A DNA stretch of 64,000 bases, taken from positions 1,296,333-1,360,332 of the forward strand of contig NZ_CSTD01000001.1 of assembly GCF_001053185.1 (NCBI RefSeq), read 5' to 3'. Positions 57,102 to 64,000 of the stretch are shown here, piece by piece. Position 1 is the first letter of the stretch; each line of letters starts with the position of its first letter. Source of the stretch: Mycobacterium bohemicum DSM 44277 (GTDB taxonomy: Bacteria; Actinomycetota; Actinomycetes; Mycobacteriales; Mycobacteriaceae). The position numbers and the translations under genes were made by a program. Under the pieces are notes generated by a model. It did no database searches and was not told the DNA's origin. It saw only the letters and a program-made list of their open reading frames with translations.

Positions 57102-57171
57102 TCACTCATCATCCCCTAACGCGGACAAGGGCTTGCCGATGTTCGCCAGCGGCGTGCGGGATCATTCCACT

Positions 57172-58122
57172 ATGGCCCGCCTGACCGTAATCGCCACCGG
57201 AGGGACGATATCGACCACATCCGGCGCCGACGGGGTGCGCCGGCCCAGCCGTAGCGGGGTGGAACTGACCCGATCCGTCGGCGAGGGCCTCGGCGTGGAC
57301 CTCGACGTGGACGTCGTCGACCTGCTGGCCGTGGACAGCTCCGAACTCACCCTCCCCGACTGGGACCGCATCGGGGCCGCGGTGCGGACCGCGGTCGACG
57401 GCGGCGCCGACGGGGTCGTCGTCACCCACGGCACCGACACCCTCGAGGAGACCGCGCTGTGGCTCGAGCTCACCTACGCCGCCGACGCGCCCGTCGTGCT
57501 GACGGGCGCCATGCGCAGCGCCGACGCTCCCGACGCCGACGGCCCGGCCAACCTGCGCGACGCGCTGGCGGTGGCGGCCAGCCCGTCCGCCCGGGGCCTC
57601 GGGGTGCTGGTGTGTTTCGCCCGCCGCGTGCTGCAGCCGCTGGGCATGACCAAGGTGGCCACCGCAGACCTCAGCGGCTTCACCGGCGAGCTGCTCGGCA
57701 CGGTGAACGGCGGTGTCACGCTGAACCGGGCCAAGACCCGGCCGTACGCCGGAGAGCTGTGTGCCGCCGCGGCGCCGCGGGTCGACGTCGTCGCGACGTA
57801 CCTGGGCGGTGACGGGGTGGCCCTCGACGCGTGCGCGACCGCCGGTGCGCGGGCGGTGGTGCTCGAAGCGCTGGGGTCGGGCAACGCGGGTGCCGCGGTG
57901 GTCGACGCCGTGCGCCGCCTCTGCCGCGACGGCGTGGTGGTCGCGGTCTCGACCCGGGTTCCCGGCGGCCGGGTTTCGGCCGCCTACGGCCCCGGGCACG
58001 ACATGGCCGCCGCCGGCGCGCTGGTGGTGCCGAGCCTGCGGCCGCCCCAGGCCCGGGTGCTGCTGATGGCCGCGCTGGCCGCGGGGCTACCGGTGGCCGG
58101 GATCCTCAGCCGCTGGGGCTGA
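57172..58122 (+). CDS. ansA: L-asparaginase
   Basis: 316-aa type I/II-like asparaginase hydrolysing asparagine to aspartate and ammonia. Nucleophile Thr in [11 protein letters not shown] near residue 11 and the second catalytic triad in [15 protein letters not shown] (Thr-Asp). Nitrogen release by AnsA (Rv1538c) supports acid resistance in M. tuberculosis. Start [11 protein letters not shown] at 57172; the frame is open upstream across lspA but is not coding there. Its last 36 nt overlap the end of dinB on the opposite strand. Confidence 0.94.
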   Translation: MARLTVIATGGTISTTSGADGVRRPSRSGVELTRSVGEGLGVDLDVDVVDLLAVDSSELTLPDWDRIGAAVRTAVDGGADGVVVTHGTDTLEETALWLELTYAADAPVVLTGAMRSADAPDADGPANLRDALAVAASPSARGLGVLVCFARRVLQPLGMTKVATADLSGFTGELLGTVNGGVTLNRAKTRPYAGELCAAAAPRVDVVATYLGGDGVALDACATAGARAVVLEALGSGNAGAAVVDAVRRLCRDGVVVAVSTRVPGGRVSAAYGPGHDMAAAGALVVPSLRPPQARVLLMAALAAGLPVAGILSRWG

Positions 58123-59484
58123 CGCCGCGTTGGCCTGCAGCAGGCCAATGTAATCCGGCCAGTCCAGGGAGTCGACCGGGTTCGCGCCGGCCAGCTCGGC
58201 GGTATCGGCGGGAAACGTGCGGGCCTGCCCCGGCCCCGTACCGCGGGTCTCGAACCGCACGGTGACCACCCCGTGGCCCGCGCCCTGCACCCACCCGTGA
58301 CCCAGGTGGTGGTGCGCGACATCGTCCCCCACCCGCCACCGGCTGTCGCCGGATGCGGGGGCGAACATGGCCTCGGCCGCGGTTTCGACCGAATGATCGG
58401 CGTCGGGGTCCGGCAGCATCAGGTCCGGGAACAGCGACTCCTGGCGGACGTCGCTGAGACCCGAAAAGCCCACGCCGAGAAGGCGAATGGGACCGATGTC
58501 GCGCGGGTCGAGCAGCAGGCGGCGGGCCATCGCGGTGAGGGCGCCGGGCTCGGTGGTCGCGTAGGGCAACGTCGCCGAGCGGGTCAGCGTGCTCATGTCG
58601 GATTTCTTCAGCTTGACCGTGACGGTGCGCGCGCCGCGCCCGTCGCGCAGCAGGCGTTGGTGGGCGTGTTCGGCGATGGGGCCGATCGCCTCGTGCAGCT
58701 GCTCGAGGCTGGTCATGTCCACGGCGAAGGTCGACTCGGCGCTGATCTGCTTGGCCTCGGCGCGCTCGGCGACGGGCCGGTCGTCGATGCCGCGCGCCAG
58801 CCGGTGCAGGGCCGGCCCGACGGTGGCCCCGAGGATGTTGGCGGCCTCGGCGTCGGTCAGCGCCGCCAGCTGCCCGATCGTCTCGATGCCGAGCCGGTTC
58901 AGCTTCTCCTCGGCGACCGGGCCGATGCCCCACAGCCGCCGCACCGGCAACCCGCCCAGCAGCGCCGCCTCCTCGGCGCGGCGGACGACGCGAATGCCGT
59001 CGGGCTTGGCCAGGCCGGACGCGATCTTGGCGACCTGTTTGCCCGAGCCCGCGCCGACTGACGCGGTCAGCCCCGTCTCCTCTTTGACCCGGCGGCGCAG
59101 GCCCTCACAGAACTCCTCGACCTCGCGCGCCGACGCCCCGGCGAGCACCGGCGGTTCGGCGAATCCCTCGTCGAAGGACAGCTGCTCGACGACGGGCACC
59201 ACGGCGCGCACGGTCTCGAAGACGCGCCGGCTGGCCACCCCGTAGACGACCCCGCGCGGCGGCAGAACCACGGCGGTGACGCCGATCATCCGCCGCGCCT
59301 GGTGCATCGGCATCGCCGAGCGGGCACCGAACACCCGCGCCTCGTAGCTGGCGCCGGCCACCACACCTCGGCCACCCAGGCCGCCGACCAGCACCGGCCG
59401 CCCCCGCAGGGTCGGTCGGGTGAGTTGCTCGACGGACGCGAAGAACGCGTCCATGTCCAGGTGCAGCACCCAGCGGGACTCCAC
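58087..59484 (-). CDS. dinB: Y-family DNA polymerase IV (DinB1/DinX)
   Basis: 465-aa translesion polymerase. Catalytic carboxylates in [15 protein letters not shown] (near residue 10) and [11 protein letters not shown] (near residue 104). The helix-hairpin-helix thumb has [17 protein letters not shown], and the little finger spans about 245-370. The extended C-terminus (about 100 residues past the little finger) is typical of mycobacterial DinB1 and includes its clamp-interaction region. The GTG start lies 34 bp from a divergent methyltransferase gene. Confidence 0.94.
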   Translation of the reverse strand: MESRWVLHLDMDAFFASVEQLTRPTLRGRPVLVGGLGGRGVVAGASYEARVFGARSAMPMHQARRMIGVTAVVLPPRGVVYGVASRRVFETVRAVVPVVEQLSFDEGFAEPPVLAGASAREVEEFCEGLRRRVKEETGLTASVGAGSGKQVAKIASGLAKPDGIRVVRRAEEAALLGGLPVRRLWGIGPVAEEKLNRLGIETIGQLAALTDAEAANILGATVGPALHRLARGIDDRPVAERAEAKQISAESTFAVDMTSLEQLHEAIGPIAEHAHQRLLRDGRGARTVTVKLKKSDMSTLTRSATLPYATTEPGALTAMARRLLLDPRDIGPIRLLGVGFSGLSDVRQESLFPDLMLPDPDADHSVETAAEAMFAPASGDSRWRVGDDVAHHHLGHGWVQGAGHGVVTVRFETRGTGPGQARTFPADTAELAGANPVDSLDWPDYIGLLQANAASAPAAEDPGHR

Positions 59485-59518
59485 AACCGGAAATGCTATT
59501 GGTCTAGCGTCGGGGGGT

Positions 59519-60088
59519 ATGGCGATGAACCTTTGTCACAGGTGGTGCTGCAGCTCCGACCGCTGGGCCGAGGCGGTCGAACGTCATCACCTGCCCTGGG
59601 TGCTCGACGGCGTGGACCTCGGCGACAACACCCTGGAGATCGGGCCCGGGTACGGCGCGTTCCTGCGGGTGCTGGTCGACAAGACCGCGCGGCTGACCGC
59701 CGTCGAGATCGACCCCGCGATGGCCGAGCGCCTGCGGGACCGCTATGGCGACCGGGCGCTCATCGTCACCGGCGACGGCACCGCCACCGGGCTGCCCGCC
59801 GGCGAGTTCAGCTCGGTGGTGTCGTTCACGATGCTGCACCACGTCCCGACCGCGGAACTCCAGGACCGGCTGTTCGCCGAGGCGTTCCGCGTCCTTCGGC
59901 CCGGCGGGGTCTTCGCCGGCAGCGACACCGTGACGTCGCTGAAGTTCCGTCTGCTGCACTTCCGCGACACCTGCAACACGGTCTCGCCGGACTCCCTGCC
60001 GGATCGCCTGCGGCAAGCGGGATTTGCAGGCGTGGAGGTGGAAGTCCGCGATGGCAGGCAGCGGTGGCGCGCGGTCAAGGCGTCGTGA
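59519..60088 (+). CDS. SAM-dependent methyltransferase (Methyltransf_11 type)
   Basis: 189-aa methyltransferase with motif [16 protein letters not shown] near residues 38-52, [16 protein letters not shown] (acidic end of strand 2) and [15 protein letters not shown]. Several Cys/His near the N-terminus (LCHRWCCSS) recur in this family in mycobacteria. It shares one base with the following membrane-protein gene (TGATG). The start is only 34 bp from dinB on the other strand, so the promoters overlap. Substrate unknown. Confidence 0.88.
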   Translation: MAMNLCHRWCCSSDRWAEAVERHHLPWVLDGVDLGDNTLEIGPGYGAFLRVLVDKTARLTAVEIDPAMAERLRDRYGDRALIVTGDGTATGLPAGEFSSVVSFTMLHHVPTAELQDRLFAEAFRVLRPGGVFAGSDTVTSLKFRLLHFRDTCNTVSPDSLPDRLRQAGFAGVEVEVRDGRQRWRAVKAS

Positions 60089-60579
60089 TGGGCACCGAGC
60101 CCGCGCCCGCGGAGCGACTGGCGCGCCTGCGCCGGCAGTGGAACGAGCGGTTGGAGCCCGGTGAGCAGTCCACGGTCCTGGCCTGGGCGTCGTTCACCCT
60201 GACCTTCGCGGGGCTGCGCGGGCTGACGCACTGGATCCGCGCCGGACACGGACCCTCCGGCGGGGGTGTATCCCTGGGCGGCAAGCACTTTCACCACTAC
60301 AACATCGGCATCGGGATGCTGGCGACGGTGGCGGGGGTGGGTCTGCGCGGTACCGAGCGGCAACGGCGGCACCCCGCGGCGGCGGTCGCCTATGGTGCGG
60401 CGAACGCGATGATCGTCGACGAACTGGCCCTGCTGCTGGACCTCAAGGACGTCTACTGGGCACGGGACGGTCGCGAAAGCGTCGACGTCGCGGTGGGGCT
60501 CATCGCGACCGGGGCAACGGTCGTGGCCGGGATGCCGTTCTGGGCACACGCCCACCGCGCCCTGCGGTCGCATCGCTGA
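60088..60579 (+). CDS. Small integral membrane protein
   Basis: 163-aa protein with a basic N-terminus (about 30 residues) and three or four hydrophobic segments (VLAWASFTLTFAGL, IGIGMLATVAGVGL, AVAYGAANAMIVDELALLL, VAVGLIATGATVVAGMPFW). A His cluster KHFHHYNIG precedes the second segment and could bind metal. Start ATG 60088 overlaps the methyltransferase stop by one base, implying co-translation. No family could be recognised. Confidence 0.75.
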   Translation: MGTEPAPAERLARLRRQWNERLEPGEQSTVLAWASFTLTFAGLRGLTHWIRAGHGPSGGGVSLGGKHFHHYNIGIGMLATVAGVGLRGTERQRRHPAAAVAYGAANAMIVDELALLLDLKDVYWARDGRESVDVAVGLIATGATVVAGMPFWAHAHRALRSHR

Positions 60580-60606
60580 ACGAAGCGAGGCCGCAGCCCG
60601 TGGGTC

Positions 60607-60620
60607 AGCGGTCGACCGCT
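60607..60620. terminator. Convergent terminator palindrome after ileS
   Basis: Perfect 14-bp palindrome AGCGGTCGACCGCT in the 45-bp gap between two convergent stops, followed by TTT on the plus strand and positioned 4 nt beyond the ileS stop. It probably ends transcription from both sides. Confidence 0.5.
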
Positions 60621-60624
60621 TTCA

Positions 60625-63600
60625 TCAGGCCTTGGCGATGCTCACCCGCACGTCGTCGCCGATCTCCGCCGCATCGGCGGGCTCGCCGAATTCGAACCTG
60701 GTCGCGAGGATTTCACGGGCGATCAGGTCGCGGTGGGTGTGCGCCCACTGGGCCCGCTCCTCGGGCACGGCCATCACCACGTGGATGCGGTCGGAGACCT
60801 CCAGACCGGTCGACTTGCGTAGCTCCTGCAGTTCGCGGATGCGGTCCTTGGCCCACCCCTCGGCCTCCAGCTCCGGCGTGACGGTGCCGTCCAGCACCAC
60901 CAGACCGGCGCCGTCGGCCAGCGCGGCCGTGTATTCCGGGTCGGCGGCGACGAGCCGGGAGCTGTACTCGTCGGGCTGCAGGACCGCGGGGCCCGCGGTC
61001 AGGGTGCCGTCGGGGTTGACGACGCCCTCGCCGGCCTTGACCGCCTTGATGGCGGCCTGCACGTCCTTGCCGAGCCGCGGACCGGCCACGCGGGCGTTGA
61101 CGGTGAGCTCGAACCGGCCGTAGGCGTCGATCGCGTCGGTCAGCTCGACGCTCTTGACGTTGAGCTCATCGGCGATCAGATCGACGAACGGTTCCAGCAT
61201 GCGTGGATTGCTCACCGCCACGGTCAGTTTCGGCAGCGGCAGGCGCACTCGCAGTTTCTTGGCCTTGCGCAGCGACGACGCTGCCGAGCACACCTCGCGA
61301 ACCTGATCCATCGCCGCGACCAGCTCGGGGTCCGCGGGCACGACGCTCTCCTCCGGCCAGTCGGTCAGGTGCACCGAGCGCCCGGCCGTGAGCCCGCGCC
61401 AGATGATCTCGGTGACCGAGGGCAGCAGCGGAGCGGCGAGCCGCGCGGTCACCTCCAACACGGTGTGCAGGGTGTCGATCGCGTCGGCATCCTCTTCCCA
61501 GAACCGCGAGCGGGACCGCCGCACATACCAATTCGTCAGGGCCTCGGTGAACTGGCGCAGGTGCTCGCAGGCCCGGGAGATGTCGCAGGCCTCCATCTCG
61601 GCGGTCAGGTCGTCGCGCAGCACGGCGAGCTTGGCCAGGATGTAGCGATCCAGCACGTGCGCCGAATCGGTGCGCCAGGTGCCGACTTTCGGCGCGTAGA
61701 GCGCGAGGAAGCTGTAGGCGTTCCACAGCGGCAGCTGGACCTGCCGAACGCCCTCGCGGATGCCCTGCTCGGTCACGATGAGGTTGCCGCCGCGCAGGAT
61801 CGGCGACGCCATCAGGAACCAGCGCATGGCATCGGAACCGTCGCGGTCGAACACCTCCGACACGTCGGGGTAGTTGCGCAGCGACTTGCTCATCTTCTGC
61901 CCGTCGGAGCCCAGCACGATCCCGTGTGCCACACAGGTTTTGAAGGCGGGGCGATCGAACAGCGCGGTCGCCAGCACGTGCAGGGTGTAGAACCAGCCGC
62001 GGGTCTGGCCGATGTACTCGACGATGAAGTCGCCCGGGTAGTGCGCATCCTCCCCTCCGGGCCCGCCCGCGAACCACTCCGCGTTCTCGAACGGATAGTG
62101 CACCTGGGCATATGGCATCGAACCGGAGTCGAACCACACGTCGAGCACGTCGGGGATGCGGCGCATCGTGGCGCGCCCGGTCGGGTCATCGGGGTTGGGC
62201 CGGGTGAGCTCGTCGATGTAGGGCCGGTGCAGGTTGGTCGGCCGCACCCCGAAGTCGCGCTCCAGCTCGTCGAGGCTGCCGTAGACGTCGATGCGCGGGT
62301 AGGCCGGATCGTCGGACTTCCATACCGGAATCGGCGTGCCCCAGTAGCGGTTTCGGGATATCGACCAGTCGCGGGCGCCCTGCAGCCACTTGCCGAACTG
62401 GCCGTCTTTGACGTGTTCGGGATACCAGGTGATCTGCTGGTTGAGTTCGACCATGCGGTCGCGGAATTCGGTGACCCGCACAAACCACGATGACACCGCC
62501 CGGTAGATCAGCGGGTTGCGGCACCGCCAGCAGTGCGGGTACGGGTGGTCGTAGGTCTCTTGACGCAGCAACACCGCGCCGTTGGCCGCTGCCGGGCCGG
62601 TGCCGTTCTTCAGGTCGCGGATGATGTGCGGGTTGGCGTCGAACACGCGCTGGCCCTGGTAATCCGGGACGGTCGCGTCGAACCGGCCCTTGGCGTCGAC
62701 GGGTGTGACCGGGACGATGCCGACCTTGTCGGTCGTCGCCATGTCGTCCTCGCCGTAGGCCGGCGCCATGTGCACGATCCCGGTGCCGTCGTCGGTGGTC
62801 ACGAAGTCGCCCGGCAACACCTGAAATGCGTTGGCGGTATCCATGAAATACGGGAACGGCGGCAGGTATCGGATGCCCAGCAGGTCCGCCCCGCGATGGG
62901 TGGCCAGGATCTCGGGGTTCTCACCCAATTCGCGCGCGTAGCCGGGCACGCGGGCCTCGGCAATCAGAAACCGGTGCTCACCGGCCCGTACCTGCACATA
63001 GGTCACGTCCGGGTTGACCGCGACGGCGAGGTTCGACGGCAGGGTCCACGGCGTTGTCGTCCACACCAGCAGGTAGGCCCCGTCGAGGTCGCCGCCGGTG
63101 ACCTTGAAGCCCACCGTCAGCGCCGGGTCCTGGCGGCTCTGGTAGACGTCGTCGTCCATCCGCAATTCGTGGTTGGACAGGGGGGTTTCGTCGCGCCAGC
63201 AGTAGGGCAGCACCCGGTAGCCCTCGTACGCCAGACCCTTCTCCCACAGTTGGCTGAACGCCCAGATCACCGACTCCATGTACGGCAGATCCAGGGTCTT
63301 GTAGTCGTTGTCGAAATCGACCCAGCGCGCCTGGCGGGTCACATACGCCTGCCATTCGTCGGTATAGCGCAGCACCGAGGCGCGACAGGCGTCGTTGAAC
63401 GCGGCGATCCCCATGTCGTCGATCTGGGATTTGTCCGTGATGCCCAGTTGCCGTTCGACTTCCAGTTCCGCGGGCAGACCGTGGGTGTCCCAGCCGAAAC
63501 GGCGCTCCACCTGGTAACCGCGCATGGTCCGGTACCGCGGGACGATGTCCTTGACGTAGCCGGTGAGCAGGTGCCCGTAGTGCGGCAGCCCGTTGGCGAA

Positions 63601-63765
63601 CGGCGGTCCGTCATAGAAGACGTATTCTTCGGCGCCGTCGCGGCGCGCCACGCTGGCCCGGAACGTGTCGTCGCGGGCCCAGTAGTCGAGCACCTCGAGC
63701 TCGAGGCTCGGGAAGTTCGGCGCGCCGCCGGCCAGCTTCGGGTAACCGGTGATCGAGTCGGTCAC
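60625..63765 (-). CDS. ileS: Isoleucyl-tRNA synthetase
   Basis: 1046-aa class I synthetase. HIGH-type motif in [14 protein letters not shown] near residue 55, KMSKS in [13 protein letters not shown] near residue 605, a CP1 editing domain between, and a long C-terminal domain. It is of the long, eukaryote-like type found in M. tuberculosis (1041 aa), which is naturally resistant to mupirocin. The GTG start at 63765 has AGGAG 12 nt upstream. Expression is predicted to be controlled by the T-box riboswitch in its leader. Confidence 0.97.
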   Translation of the reverse strand: MTDSITGYPKLAGGAPNFPSLELEVLDYWARDDTFRASVARRDGAEEYVFYDGPPFANGLPHYGHLLTGYVKDIVPRYRTMRGYQVERRFGWDTHGLPAELEVERQLGITDKSQIDDMGIAAFNDACRASVLRYTDEWQAYVTRQARWVDFDNDYKTLDLPYMESVIWAFSQLWEKGLAYEGYRVLPYCWRDETPLSNHELRMDDDVYQSRQDPALTVGFKVTGGDLDGAYLLVWTTTPWTLPSNLAVAVNPDVTYVQVRAGEHRFLIAEARVPGYARELGENPEILATHRGADLLGIRYLPPFPYFMDTANAFQVLPGDFVTTDDGTGIVHMAPAYGEDDMATTDKVGIVPVTPVDAKGRFDATVPDYQGQRVFDANPHIIRDLKNGTGPAAANGAVLLRQETYDHPYPHCWRCRNPLIYRAVSSWFVRVTEFRDRMVELNQQITWYPEHVKDGQFGKWLQGARDWSISRNRYWGTPIPVWKSDDPAYPRIDVYGSLDELERDFGVRPTNLHRPYIDELTRPNPDDPTGRATMRRIPDVLDVWFDSGSMPYAQVHYPFENAEWFAGGPGGEDAHYPGDFIVEYIGQTRGWFYTLHVLATALFDRPAFKTCVAHGIVLGSDGQKMSKSLRNYPDVSEVFDRDGSDAMRWFLMASPILRGGNLIVTEQGIREGVRQVQLPLWNAYSFLALYAPKVGTWRTDSAHVLDRYILAKLAVLRDDLTAEMEACDISRACEHLRQFTEALTNWYVRRSRSRFWEEDADAIDTLHTVLEVTARLAAPLLPSVTEIIWRGLTAGRSVHLTDWPEESVVPADPELVAAMDQVREVCSAASSLRKAKKLRVRLPLPKLTVAVSNPRMLEPFVDLIADELNVKSVELTDAIDAYGRFELTVNARVAGPRLGKDVQAAIKAVKAGEGVVNPDGTLTAGPAVLQPDEYSSRLVAADPEYTAALADGAGLVVLDGTVTPELEAEGWAKDRIRELQELRKSTGLEVSDRIHVVMAVPEERAQWAHTHRDLIAREILATRFEFGEPADAAEIGDDVRVSIAKA

Positions 63766-63780
63766 GGTGTGCGTCGTCTC

Positions 63781-64000
63781 CTAGCGGCCAAAATGTCCCC
63801 AACTGCCCGAAATGCCATTGCCAGGGACGACGACGCGCTGGCTGCGCGAGCGCCGCGGTACCACCCCGCTTGCCGCGCTCACGCGTGGCCGCTCGATTGC
63901 GGCTGTGACGGGCCTACCCGTTCGGTTCTACTGGGCCGTTGCGGCCGTTCTTCCGAAAGCTCCCCGGTGATGGCCGGATCGACGCCGATGGGTCGATTCT
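63781..64000 (-). promoter_or_regulatory. T-box riboswitch (isoleucine) in the ileS leader
   Basis: On the minus strand the leader carries GGGGTGGTACCGCG (63867-63854), the T-box core, whose UGGU bulge can pair with the tRNA ACCA end; U matches the A discriminator of tRNA-Ile. About 100 nt upstream GGCC-ATC-ACCGGGG, closed by GAAGAACGGCC, forms a short specifier stem with ATC (Ile) at 63971-63969, the ultrashort stem I type of actinobacterial ileS. GCGTCGTC (63836-63829) is complementary to GACGACGC (63778-63771) next to the AGGAG ribosome-binding site. No terminator is visible, so control is probably translational. The element may extend past the window edge. Confidence 0.88.

Overview
The window is from a slow-growing Mycobacterium outside the M. 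tuberculosis complex. GC is high, and about 40 kb of the right side (bioA at 25 kb to ileS at 64 kb) is collinear, in inverted orientation, with M. tuberculosis Rv1568 (bioA) down to Rv1536 (ileS). The mycobacterial families PE_PGRS, MmpS/MmpL, Ddn-like and RipD are all present. The pairing of a PE_PGRS gene with glycopeptidolipid (GPL)-type glycosyltransferases is unusual, because M. avium-type genomes carry GPL genes but are generally described as lacking PE_PGRS. I cannot name the species.

Left third (1-23.2 kb): an accessory cell-envelope glycolipid locus. It holds one GT4 glycosyltransferase, three paralogous GT1 (GtfA/RtfA-type) glycosyltransferases, a sulfotransferase-like protein, two SAM methyltransferases, a DrrABC-type ABC exporter, a GMC oxidoreductase, a PE_PGRS protein and an mmpS-mmpL-mmpL operon. 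Genes of this kind decorate (glycosylate, O-methylate, possibly sulfate) and export a lipid such as a GPL, lipooligosaccharide or phenolic glycolipid. No NRPS, PKS or acyl-CoA ligase is inside the window, so the lipid core must be made elsewhere, perhaps left of base 1. Two gene relics (10.3-10.5 kb and 23.1-23.2 kb), AT-richer stretches (about 3.7-7.6 kb) and the absence of bioF/bioD beside bioA indicate a rearranged, partly acquired block.

Middle (23.2-47.8 kb): a YbjN-like protein, bioA, a small membrane protein, catalytically dead RipD, an AT3-SGNH acyltransferase and the treX-treY-treZ operon (glycogen to trehalose). Then follows a mixed set that differs from M. tuberculosis: a TIGR00027-type methyltransferase, a LuxR response regulator facing a 51-aa membrane peptide, a mismatch uracil/thymine glycosylase, and a MocR regulator facing a PNPOx-like flavoprotein. 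After these come ilvA, a Ddn-family protein, a Rieske oxygenase, a SnoaL-like protein, plsB1 and a three-gene cobalt-type nitrile hydratase cluster.

Right (47.8-64 kb): dnaE1, a TetR regulator, an SRPBCC protein, two SDRs, a methyltransferase, rluD-like, lspA, ansA, dinB, a methyltransferase plus membrane protein pair, and ileS. The ileS leader at the window end carries a clear T-box riboswitch with an AUC (Ile) specifier. I saw no rRNA, tRNA, CRISPR array, intact insertion sequence or integrase.
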